From positions 1 to 64,000 of the forward strand of contig CAYYJH010000002.1 in assembly GCA_964472195.1 (NCBI GenBank): a stretch of DNA of 64,000 nucleotides, written 5' to 3'. A program made the position numbers and the translations under genes. Below are positions 38,664-47,359 of this stretch, piece after piece. The DNA is from BS750m-G4 sp964472195 (lineage in GTDB: Bacteria > Bacteroidota > Ignavibacteria > Tepidaquicellales > Tepidaquicellaceae). The first letter of the stretch is position 1. Each line of letters begins with the position of its first letter. The notes under the pieces were generated by a model. That model had not been told where the DNA came from, ran no database searches, and saw only the letters and a list, made by a program, of their open reading frames with translations.

Positions 38664-39056
38664 ATGAAAAAGTATAATCTTGTGTTATTAATCGATGACA
38701 ACGAGATTGATAACTTCGTTGCCAAAAAAGTAATTGAGAAGTCTGGCTTCGCTGAAAAAGTTATTGCTGTACAGTCCGCAAGAAATGCGTTGGATTATCT
38801 TAACACCGGAAATTCTTCAAAAGATGAATTACCAGATATTATATTTCTCGACATTGGGATGCCGGAAATGGATGGATTCGAATTTTTGGAAGAATACGAA
38901 AAATTAAATAAGATAGTCGTTAATAATAGTAAAGTTGTAGTTCTATCATCATCTTTAGATATTGATGATTACAACAGGGCAAACCGAAATAAATTAGTTA
39001 GAAAATTTATCAATAAGCCATTAAGTAAAAAATCACTCATGGAAATTGATCTATAA
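38664..39056 (+). CDS. Stand-alone response regulator receiver
   Basis: 130 residues, a single CheY-like receiver. Acidic pair D11/D12 (LLIDDNEID), phosphoacceptor D63 (IIFLDIGMPEMDG), and K118-P119 (FINKPLS) are all present. There is no output domain, so it must act by protein contact or in a phosphorelay. It begins 10 bp after the histidine kinase gene and is surely its partner. It ends 39 bp from the convergent barrel paralogue gene. Confidence 0.92.
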   Translation: MKKYNLVLLIDDNEIDNFVAKKVIEKSGFAEKVIAVQSARNALDYLNTGNSSKDELPDIIFLDIGMPEMDGFEFLEEYEKLNKIVVNNSKVVVLSSSLDIDDYNRANRNKLVRKFINKPLSKKSLMEIDL

Positions 39057-39095
39057 AATTGATCCTCCCTTAAAAGTATTATTATTCTTACTATT

Positions 39096-41762
39096 TTATA
39101 ATTTCCATCTTTTTGAAATAGTTGCAGTAAGAATGAAATCATTTCTGTTCCCGTATTCAAATACCTTTTCTCTGTAAAAATTTTGTTCAGCTCTTAAATA
39201 GAATTCACCCAACTCCCACAAAGGTACAGAAGTTGAAAAATAATATCCGATTTTATGATTCATCTCTCTTTCATTTGTAAAACTAAACCCCAATGTATTA
39301 TTGATTTTTTTGAAAAAAGTATACGTAGCTGACAGGTCAACAGACAATATGAGAGAATTGCTAATAGCATCATTAAAAGTATAACCAAAACTTCCAGCGA
39401 ACGATAAGGGTATCTTTGTAAAATTTAGATTATCACTCAGGACAAAATTCAGAATTCTGTAATCATTAGCTTCATAAGAGGATTTACTATTTATCGCATA
39501 TATTAAGAGACTTGAGGAATTGTAATAGTTTTCACTAAAATCATTCTGACCCATCATAAAAGTAAAAATAGATGACCGATTATCATAAAGTAACGAATCA
39601 ATCTCTTCATTATTAGTAACTGTATTAGGACGATAATCCAGGATAATGTAAGGAAAATCTTTAAAATTAAATCTCACATTAAAACCGTAATTATCGGTTG
39701 TTTCGGTTCTTGAGTTAAAAGAGCCCACATTGTTTTTTTCTCTTTCCATCGAAGCGGAAATTTGTATCCTTTTCTCTAATAGTCTTTGGTCAAGTTTGAT
39801 TTTAAATCCTCTGATGTCATTACGAAAATTTAATGCTCCCAAAGATACATAACCAGGACCAATCGATTTTAACGTTCCGCTGAGCTTTGTATCTGTCTTT
39901 TCTATATCATAGGTTGACTTTATTATAAACATATAGTCAACTGAAGTACTGATCCTGGGTTTTATTACAAATCTCAAAAACCCTGGAACCATTCCATCAT
40001 CAACTTCAGCATCGGTTTTATCTCTTGTGTAAACCGAACCCAAAATCTCACCTTCGATGACTAACCTGTCATCAAAAAGTTTTAATTTCCCATCCATACC
40101 TGCTAAAAAGTTTTCCTGTGGCGTTAAACCACTCGTTATTTGATCCTGATCTAATGAGTTCTCGTCATCCCATGCTTTCAGAACTGTTAAATGAATATGA
40201 TTTTCTCTCTTATCTCCCAAGCCAATTTTTCCCGCTAATAGCTTTCTTGAAAAACTTAATTCTTCAACTGCTTTATAATTATATAAACCAGAAAAAGCTA
40301 AATAAAACAAACCCGGATTAAACTCGATATCTACTCCTGTCAACTTTGACCCGTTCAAAGAATATTTAGAATAACTTGGGTAAATTTCTCCTATATTCAA
40401 TGCATCGAAATCCGATAAGAATTTCAAATATCCTTTTATTCTTTTATTCTCATTCTTTTTTTTGTTGACAATACTATTTAATAATCCCGGGTCCAGTCGT
40501 AAAGTAAAACTGTTGATGCTTTGTCTTGAATCACTCTGAGTTGTATTAATATAAGAATTAAATGATAATGGTATTTCTAAAAAAAGAAACGTTGGATCAA
40601 ACCTCAAACTGAAATAATTTTTTGGGAGATCTGAACCTAATAATTTTTGAGTCGAATACTGATAATTAATAACACCGTAAGAACTAAGAAATTGAAATGG
40701 TAATCTACTTATGCCCTGTGTTTTGTTAATTATCTTTAATTCATTTGAAATAACATTATCATGTTGTGAAGCAGTTTTAACAAATGAATTCCTATAAAGG
40801 GCTGAGGTACCGATTTTATTATCTGTAAAATTTGACGTTCCATTTGTTATATCCGAATAAGAATTAATTAATTGGAAAGAAGTGTTGTTTATTAATTCAT
40901 CAGTATCGTTAATACTAATGGGCAGTTTAGTTTTATCCACAAGTAAATTCCTCTCAATTACACCGGCACTATCAAAGCAGTCATCATATTTGAATTCCCA
41001 AATTTCACTTTCTGAGAAAATTTTACCATCTATAAACGCTTTTACCATCCAGGCATATCTCTTATCGTTTTGTAAACCAACCTCACAATTCGCGTATTCA
41101 AAAGACCTTGAACTAATGTTACTTTTCTTGATTTTAAAACTATTTAAATTGATAGCTTCCCGGGGAGACTGTTCACCATTAATTTCCGCTATTAACAATT
41201 CATACGTAATTTTCTCGTCTGCAAACTCGAAAGCAGGCGAACGCCAATTAAATACCGGGAACCTATCTCTTACGGTTACACCATTCAAAGGTGAAACCAA
41301 AGAGAGTTGATAAATATTCAGAACTTGGTATTCATAACTTGACGTACACAAGACTCTATTCGATTCACTTGATAAAACGGAGATGGAAATAATATAGATA
41401 CCATTAAGCAAAAATCTTTTCCCATTAATATCCTTAAAAAATTTATTTGAATATTTATTAACAACAACTGGACCTACTGAATTTGCAGTCACTCTTTTCG
41501 TACCGGGTAACAGCTTAAAATCCGAAGTTTCCAATCTAACTAACAACTTTGAGCTGGAACTCTCAATTGTTCCCGAAAGATAAACATCTACAGGCGATGA
41601 GGAGTTTGTCAATGTGATATTCCATATATCGTCTAAATTAAATTGAAAAGCCGGTGTGTATTCGGGAAACATATTTACTTTCTGACTGAAGACATCAGAA
41701 ATGAAAAGGAAAAATATAACAATAAAGGTGTTAAATATTTTATACAATCTTAAATCTCTCAT
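39096..41762 (-). CDS. Envelope barrel-like protein with shared N-terminal module (paralogue B2)
   Basis: 888 residues, full-length paralogue of the protein at 28666-31323. Signal peptide ends near residue 26 (DVFSQ). The shared module covers about 27-255 (FQFNLDDIWNITLTN, LVSPLNGVTVRDRFPVFNW, KRYAWMVKAFIDG, SESEIWEF). A beta-rich region with the same conserved segments (SLRFDP, GYLKFLSDF, SKYSLNGSKLTGVDIEFNPG, KLLAGKIGLG) runs to the C-terminal ATISKRWKL. An outer-membrane location is inferred. It lies downstream of the three-module gene on the same strand. A 14-bp palindrome sits 5 bp before its ATG, where a ribosome site would be, and no Shine-Dalgarno is visible. Confidence 0.75.
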   Translation of the reverse strand: MRDLRLYKIFNTFIVIFFLFISDVFSQKVNMFPEYTPAFQFNLDDIWNITLTNSSSPVDVYLSGTIESSSSKLLVRLETSDFKLLPGTKRVTANSVGPVVVNKYSNKFFKDINGKRFLLNGIYIISISVLSSESNRVLCTSSYEYQVLNIYQLSLVSPLNGVTVRDRFPVFNWRSPAFEFADEKITYELLIAEINGEQSPREAINLNSFKIKKSNISSRSFEYANCEVGLQNDKRYAWMVKAFIDGKIFSESEIWEFKYDDCFDSAGVIERNLLVDKTKLPISINDTDELINNTSFQLINSYSDITNGTSNFTDNKIGTSALYRNSFVKTASQHDNVISNELKIINKTQGISRLPFQFLSSYGVINYQYSTQKLLGSDLPKNYFSLRFDPTFLFLEIPLSFNSYINTTQSDSRQSINSFTLRLDPGLLNSIVNKKKNENKRIKGYLKFLSDFDALNIGEIYPSYSKYSLNGSKLTGVDIEFNPGLFYLAFSGLYNYKAVEELSFSRKLLAGKIGLGDKRENHIHLTVLKAWDDENSLDQDQITSGLTPQENFLAGMDGKLKLFDDRLVIEGEILGSVYTRDKTDAEVDDGMVPGFLRFVIKPRISTSVDYMFIIKSTYDIEKTDTKLSGTLKSIGPGYVSLGALNFRNDIRGFKIKLDQRLLEKRIQISASMEREKNNVGSFNSRTETTDNYGFNVRFNFKDFPYIILDYRPNTVTNNEEIDSLLYDNRSSIFTFMMGQNDFSENYYNSSSLLIYAINSKSSYEANDYRILNFVLSDNLNFTKIPLSFAGSFGYTFNDAISNSLILSVDLSATYTFFKKINNTLGFSFTNEREMNHKIGYYFSTSVPLWELGEFYLRAEQNFYREKVFEYGNRNDFILTATISKRWKL

Positions 41763-41767
41763 TATAC

Positions 41768-41781
41768 GCTAACATGTTAGC
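41768..41781. promoter_or_regulatory. 14-bp perfect palindrome at the start of paralogue B2
   Basis: GCTAACATGTTAGC is a perfect palindrome located 5 bp upstream of the ATG at 41762 (minus strand). It would overlap the ribosome-binding region and may be an operator or mRNA hairpin. Single copy as far as I could see. Confidence 0.4.
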
Positions 41782-42035
41782 TGATAGGTGGGAAAAATAT
41801 CTGTCTTATAATTCAAAATTTTTGCAATATAATGAGCATACTTTAAGAGTATCTATTCAGTATTTTGCTTTTTTAATTTTTTCCTCAAATATAATATACC
41901 TCCTAATTAATTATATTAAAAATTTTATCTAAACTGGAATAGTATCCTTTTTTAAAAAATATACACTCGTTATCTATGTTTAATAAATAATGCAAGAGCA
42001 AAAAACTGACATTACAAATAAATGCCAGTTAACAA

Positions 42036-43511
42036 TTATTCCTTGTCAGGTTTAATTATAAAAGAACCAATATTGCTTATACATAATTCCTCTTCACCGT
42101 TTCGTGCAATAACTTGCCAGGCATACTTTTTCCCGGCACTTAATTCGGAAGAAGAATCTAAATAGTATAAATACTTTGACGTTTCTAAATCATTCTTTTC
42201 AATTAAAGTAGCATTGTTTTCGAGTGCTGTTTCAGTGGTTTGTCCCTTAAGAACTTCCACTATCTTTAATGAGTACCTTACAGAACCTTCCGGAACATCA
42301 TAAGTTTCCCATTCCAAAAACAACCCATCCCCTTCTATCTCTTCTCCAACTTTTGGAAAAATGACATCAAGCTCAATGTTTTCCTCAAAAACAATCTCAA
42401 ATACAGACACTTCACTTTTAGCTAAAAATACTCCCCCTTTAAATGCAGACACTTGCCAGGCATATTTTTTGTCTTGCAAAAATTCTTTGTCCGTTCCCGA
42501 ATACCTCAAAAGAGTACTTTTAATATGCGTCTTTTCCCAAAAAACATCGTTTTCCTGAATTGCATTTTCGGGAGACTGTTCATTCAACATTTCAACAACT
42601 TTAATCGAATAATATATGCTATTATCAGCTTGCATAGAACATCTCCATTCAAACCTAACAGCATCTCCTTCTATCTCTTCTCCAACTTTTGGATAAATTA
42701 CTTCAACCAATGGATTTATTGGGCTTTCATACTTAAACGACCATACATCACTTTCGGTTAATAATGAACCTCTTTCAAATACATTAACCTGCCAGGCATA
42801 TTCCTTTCCTGTTTCAAATCTTCTTGCAGATAATGGATATTGGAAAACAGTTGACGTAATCTTTTCTTTAGTGAACCATGAAGGATTTGTTATTACGGCT
42901 AATTCAGGAGTTTGATTTGGTAAAAGTTCCACAACCGTTATTGTATAATTCACATCACTTCCTGGTTTTTTTAAATGCATCCATGTAAAAGTTGGTAAAG
43001 TCAGTGAAATTTTTTCACCGTTATCAGGTGCAATTAATGAAAGTGGAGCACTCATTTCTACATTTTGATTTATACACCCGCTGCCCACTTCATTATTCGA
43101 ACTGGATAACTTCACCGAAATACATACTTCATATCTGCCATTTGGAACTCCTCCGGTCCTTATCATGCTCTCTTTAAATTTAGAGTCAGGATTAGGATAA
43201 TTAACAGTTATCGGGGTTAACTCTCCCGATTTCATTTTTTTAAATCCAGGTTTCAAACTAAAAACCTTTGAAGTACCTGTTGCTATCAAACCTGCGTCTT
43301 CTTCCGATAAAGTGCCAAAAAGATAAACTGATAAAACATTGTTAGTAGTATTTGTCAAATTGATTTTCCAAACATCCTCAACGTTCAATTGATTATAACG
43401 GGGCTGCTCTATGTTTACAATAACCTGATTTTGAGAAAATGAAAATTTGGAAATCAATAAAAGAGTGCAAGCTATTAATATAAATCTTAATGATTTGTAA
43501 GAAGGTTTCAT
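42036..43511 (-). CDS. Secreted three-module protein (paralogue A2)
   Basis: 491 residues. Signal peptide ends near residue 26 (KFSFSQ). Residues 27-150 match the N-terminus of the metalloprotease-like paralogue closely (IEQPRYNQLNVEDVWKINL, YPNPDSKFKESMIRTGG). Then three tandem beta modules follow, each ending in a KEYAWQV or KKYAWQV strand (about 155-265, 268-372, 380-487). Modules two and three begin with the same PKVGEEIEGD, encoded by an identical 27-bp DNA stretch. It lacks the protease domain. A good GGAGGG ribosome site precedes the ATG. Its position upstream of B2 mirrors A1 upstream of B1. Function unknown. Confidence 0.75.
   Translation of the reverse strand: MKPSYKSLRFILIACTLLLISKFSFSQNQVIVNIEQPRYNQLNVEDVWKINLTNTTNNVLSVYLFGTLSEEDAGLIATGTSKVFSLKPGFKKMKSGELTPITVNYPNPDSKFKESMIRTGGVPNGRYEVCISVKLSSSNNEVGSGCINQNVEMSAPLSLIAPDNGEKISLTLPTFTWMHLKKPGSDVNYTITVVELLPNQTPELAVITNPSWFTKEKITSTVFQYPLSARRFETGKEYAWQVNVFERGSLLTESDVWSFKYESPINPLVEVIYPKVGEEIEGDAVRFEWRCSMQADNSIYYSIKVVEMLNEQSPENAIQENDVFWEKTHIKSTLLRYSGTDKEFLQDKKYAWQVSAFKGGVFLAKSEVSVFEIVFEENIELDVIFPKVGEEIEGDGLFLEWETYDVPEGSVRYSLKIVEVLKGQTTETALENNATLIEKNDLETSKYLYYLDSSSELSAGKKYAWQVIARNGEEELCISNIGSFIIKPDKE
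42331..42693 (-). repeat. 27-bp identical direct repeat inside paralogue A2
   Basis: The same 27 bases occur at 42331-42357 and 42667-42693, 336 bp (112 codons) apart and in the same reading frame. They encode the start of modules two and three. This indicates a fairly recent in-frame module duplication. Confidence 0.85.
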
Positions 43512-43906
43512 AAATCCCTCCGATGCTATTTTGTTATATTTCGTTTTTAAAATACCAGGGTTAATTATAATTATTTTCTATAGTAAATTCTTATGTAAAA
43601 TATATCTTTTTGTTCTTCTAACGTGTTTTCAATTTATGTATATATAATAATATTCCCAAATGTTAATCTGTGAATATCTATAATGTATTGAATTCATCGT
43701 ATACAAAATATATTACAAAAAATTTTAAAATCAAATGTATATAAAATATTTTTAAAATAGTTAAAAAACTTTAGTGATGTAACTATGTTTTAGAAATTGT
43801 AAAAATTGTTTAACTCACATTTCTCAAACGAAGTATTAAAGATAAGCCGATCAAAAATTTTTAACAAAATTCTTCAAGTGGTTATATGAAATGAGATTAG
43901 AAAAAA
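43512..43906. other. Non-coding region upstream of paralogue A2
   Basis: 395 bp, extremely AT-rich. It contains TACATTTG on the minus strand (43732-43739), an exact TAnnTTTG match about 220 bp before the A2 start, with no clear -33 partner. The GGAGGG ribosome site is at about 43516-43521. No gene and no terminator for the upstream nuoG-like gene was recognised. Confidence 0.45.
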
Positions 43907-45586
43907 TTACAAGACGTCTACAAAAAGTTTCTCACTAACAACAATTCCATGATCGCCAACAGTATTATAATCAAAACCTTCCATCCCCGGCAATGCATTG
44001 CAAAGCTCTGTAAATACTTCTTCCGAGTTTTCGAATATGAAATCATGCCCCATTACTTTGGCAATCTGTTTTAAAATCTTCCACGTAGGTTTCGCATTAA
44101 ACTTAGTTCCATGTGTCCATCTGTCATTTGGTGCCCCGAATTTATCAAGTCTTGAAAACGAGAATTCTCCGATCAGCCTTTCTTGCTCAAGAGTTTGTTT
44201 GGCAGGACGCAACCTCTGAATTCGGTTTTGAAAATTTACAAAAGTTCCGTTGATTTCTGCAAAGGTCGCTTCAGGAAAAATAACAGTTGCATAATTACAG
44301 TAACTACTTTTTATGCTTAAATGCTGTATACTTATCCCGATATTCTCTAATAAATTTTTTGAGTTGTGAAGCCTGGATGGGTCTTCGTTGATAATATAGA
44401 GGATCCTATATTTACCATTCTCTAAATCAGAACAAACTTCATCATTAAAAGGATTAATTCCCAGAAGTTTTAGCCCTTGTGTGTTTGGGGTTCTGTCTGA
44501 CGTTTTCAAAAAGTCATCACCAAAGTTTTCATCGATATTGGGTATGTAAAAAACACTATTACTCTTAAAAACTTCGTTGGCAAATTTTTTAAGCGTATAA
44601 TTATCTTCAAGTGTTGAATAGGGTGATGCAATAAACAAAATATCTTTACCTTTATTTATTATTTCAGATACTGTTTTGGAAATAGCTTCATCCCATTCAA
44701 CTTCAAGAAGTGTTTCTTTTTGATTTTCCTCTTCACTAAGTCTAATACGAGGAGTTCTGATTCTTTGCTCTTCGTTATTAACGTGCTCAAACGTTTTTAA
44801 TCTTCCCCAGTCACATAACCAGTAATCATTCACATTTAAATTTTCTCTCGGTTCTATCCTTAATATTTCGTTATTCCTTATTCCCATTGTAGTATTACAC
44901 CCCCTCGCACAACCAGGGCAAATTGTATCAGCAAAGGACATATCCCAAACCCTTGATCTGAATCTGAAATGTTTCGATGTTAGTGCCCCAACAGGACAAA
45001 TTTCGATTACGTTCATAGAGTAAGAACTATCAAGTTCTTCTCCCGGAAAAGTCTGCAGCCTTACATTCTCACCACGATTTACAAAGGACAGTGATGGTTC
45101 CCGAATTATTTCCTCACAATATCTTATACATCTTGAACATAATATGCATCTTTCCTGATCTAACATAACATTAGGACCGATGCTTATTCTTTTATCTTTA
45201 TGCATTTTTTCTTCCTCAAATCTTGAACTGCCCGTACTGTAATTATAAGCATAATCCTGAAGTTTGCACTCCCCGGCTTCATCACAAATAGGACAATCAA
45301 GCGGGTGGTTTATTAAAAGAAATTCCATCACTGCATTCCTTGCTTCTACAACTTTATCGGATTGAGTATGAATAACCATACCTTCTGTTGCCGGAGTCTG
45401 ACAAGCAATAGCTAATTTAGGAAACTTCTCAATCTCAACCAGGCAAATCCTGCAATTCCCGGAAACACTTAATCCGGGATGCCAACAAAAATGCGGTATT
45501 TTAATACCCGCTTCTCTTGCAACCTGAATGATCGTCTGACCTATTTTGAATTCTATTTCCTTATTATCGAGAGTGATTTGTGGCAT
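43907..45586 (-). CDS. NuoG-like iron-sulfur protein (NADH dehydrogenase subunit G family)
   Basis: 559 residues. Cluster ligands are all visible: [2Fe-2S] C34, C45, C48, C62; N5-type H94, C98, C101, C107 (HPLDCPICDEAGEC); [4Fe-4S] C147, C150, C153 with C197 (CPVGALTSK); and N7-type C223, C226, C230, C258. A shortened molybdopterin-oxidoreductase-like domain follows (about 280-559), without cofactor motifs. Full NuoG of many bacteria is longer. It would carry electrons from NADH towards quinone or a hydrogenase/formate module. No other nuo gene lies in the window, so the partner complex is uncertain. Confidence 0.85.
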   Translation of the reverse strand: MPQITLDNKEIEFKIGQTIIQVAREAGIKIPHFCWHPGLSVSGNCRICLVEIEKFPKLAIACQTPATEGMVIHTQSDKVVEARNAVMEFLLINHPLDCPICDEAGECKLQDYAYNYSTGSSRFEEEKMHKDKRISIGPNVMLDQERCILCSRCIRYCEEIIREPSLSFVNRGENVRLQTFPGEELDSSYSMNVIEICPVGALTSKHFRFRSRVWDMSFADTICPGCARGCNTTMGIRNNEILRIEPRENLNVNDYWLCDWGRLKTFEHVNNEEQRIRTPRIRLSEEENQKETLLEVEWDEAISKTVSEIINKGKDILFIASPYSTLEDNYTLKKFANEVFKSNSVFYIPNIDENFGDDFLKTSDRTPNTQGLKLLGINPFNDEVCSDLENGKYRILYIINEDPSRLHNSKNLLENIGISIQHLSIKSSYCNYATVIFPEATFAEINGTFVNFQNRIQRLRPAKQTLEQERLIGEFSFSRLDKFGAPNDRWTHGTKFNAKPTWKILKQIAKVMGHDFIFENSEEVFTELCNALPGMEGFDYNTVGDHGIVVSEKLFVDVL

Positions 45587-45769
45587 ACGAATTATCGAAT
45601 AATATTTTGTTTTTCCTATAAGTTTAAATATTAACTCAAATTACCACGAATTATTTCGTTTTTCAATTCACATAATTTAGAGTCTGCTTTTCTATATAGT
45701 AAAACCTATCATAAAATTATATCCGATTGAAAAATCTTACCTAAAACGATTTTAAATGTGTTGACTGAA

Positions 45770-47338
45770 TTAATAACTAAACTCTTGTGTAATATCAGAG
45801 TTTGTTCTAAGGGAATAAAATCTAAACTCATCTAAAGCTAAACGTTCATCGGTTTCCAGTTTAATACTCAAGAAATATTTGAGCTTAAATTTTAGAAGAT
45901 TGTTAAATATTCCGCATTTGAGATACGGTTCAATCAAAGGATTGACTTTTAACTTAAGAAAACGACTATTACTTGCTCCTTTATACCTTTGAAGCCATCT
46001 CTCAATTTCCGTTATATAGCTTGTTCTTGATTGTACTCTTCCCTTTCCGTTACACATTGGACAAATATCTGATACACGTTGAATTATATCCTGTCTTATC
46101 CTTTGTCTCGTAATTTGTACAATACCGAAATCACTCATCGGGAGGATAGTAACTTTAGCTCTGTCTTTTCGGAATTCTTTTTTTAATTCCTCAAAAAGCT
46201 TTTTCCTATTCTCTTCCTCATACAAATCAATGAAATCTATGACAATAATTCCCCCGATGTCTCTCAATCTCAACTGTCTTATTATTTCCCTGCCAGCTTC
46301 GTTGTTCATCTTGAGAGAATTAGATTCCTGATCCTGCGACTTAGCATACTTCCCGCTATTAACATCAACCACAGTCATTGCTTCTGTAGTTTCTATGACA
46401 ATGTATCCCGAATTCTTTAACCACACCTTCTTATTCATCGTCTCATTAATTTGCTTTTCAATATTATAAGCATCGAATAAAGGTTGAGCACTTGAGTAGT
46501 ATTCTATCTTTTCTGAAAACTCTGGTGTAGTAATATCAATATAATTCTTTATTTCCTTATACAGTTTCTTAGTGTCGATTATTACCTTAGTAACATCATA
46601 TCGAAAGAGATCTCTTATAACAGATGAAGTTGTCGAAACATCTTTATATAAAATTTCAGGAGCTGTTGTAGTTTTTATTCTGCTTTGAATCTTATTCCAT
46701 TTCGAAGTTAATTCTTTTAGATCTTCTTTTATGAGTGATTCATCCTGACCGGCGGCAACCGTTCTAACTATGACTCCATATCCATTGGTCATCATTGACC
46801 TTAACAATCTTCTCAGTCTTCTTTTTTCACGATAATTATATATCTTTTTCGATATACCGATCTTTCTGCTAAAAGGCATTAACACAAGATACCTTCCGGG
46901 AATAGAAACTTTCGAAGTGACTCTCACTCCCTTTTTTCCAACCGGTTCTTTTGTTATTTGAACGATGATATCCTGACCACTTTTTAGATTCGCCGGTATT
47001 CGTTGTGAATCGAATTTTTCCCTGTCTTTAAACAGGGGTGGTTTTTGCTCTTTTTCATCTTCAATTTCAATATCAGCATCTTCACCAATAATCGAAGAAT
47101 AATCCTCAACAGAATCGTCAATGTCAGAGAAATGAAGGAAAGCGTCCTGGGAAAAGCCAACATCAATAAACGCAGCACGAATTCCGGGCATCACTTTTGC
47201 GACCTTACCTAAATATAAATCTCCAACATTTCGGCTTGAATCAGGACTCTCGACAAAGAATTCTGCTAATTTACCATCTTCTGTAATTGCAATTCTTATT
47301 TCATTAGAAGTGGAGTTTATAAGAATTTCTTTTTTCAT
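45770..47338 (-). CDS. rng: Ribonuclease E/G family endoribonuclease
   Basis: 522 residues. An S1 domain at the N-terminus (GDLYLGKVAKVMPGIRAAFI), split by an acidic insert at about 80-100. The catalytic RNase E/G domain has VVDVNSGKYAKS and IIVIDFIDLYEEENRKKL with the metal-binding Asp residues. The zinc-link motif is CPMCNGKGRV. It processes rRNA and degrades mRNA. It follows rho after 21 bp on the same strand, so the two RNA-handling genes form an operon. Confidence 0.95.
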   Translation of the reverse strand: MKKEILINSTSNEIRIAITEDGKLAEFFVESPDSSRNVGDLYLGKVAKVMPGIRAAFIDVGFSQDAFLHFSDIDDSVEDYSSIIGEDADIEIEDEKEQKPPLFKDREKFDSQRIPANLKSGQDIIVQITKEPVGKKGVRVTSKVSIPGRYLVLMPFSRKIGISKKIYNYREKRRLRRLLRSMMTNGYGVIVRTVAAGQDESLIKEDLKELTSKWNKIQSRIKTTTAPEILYKDVSTTSSVIRDLFRYDVTKVIIDTKKLYKEIKNYIDITTPEFSEKIEYYSSAQPLFDAYNIEKQINETMNKKVWLKNSGYIVIETTEAMTVVDVNSGKYAKSQDQESNSLKMNNEAGREIIRQLRLRDIGGIIVIDFIDLYEEENRKKLFEELKKEFRKDRAKVTILPMSDFGIVQITRQRIRQDIIQRVSDICPMCNGKGRVQSRTSYITEIERWLQRYKGASNSRFLKLKVNPLIEPYLKCGIFNNLLKFKLKYFLSIKLETDERLALDEFRFYSLRTNSDITQEFSY

Positions 47339-47359
47339 CAGTTGTTATCAGCTTCAACA

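Noticed and set aside
40882..41310. 142-codon open frame on the plus strand opposite barrel paralogue B2
   Set aside because: Antisense to a conserved paralogue region, no ribosome site, low-complexity composition.
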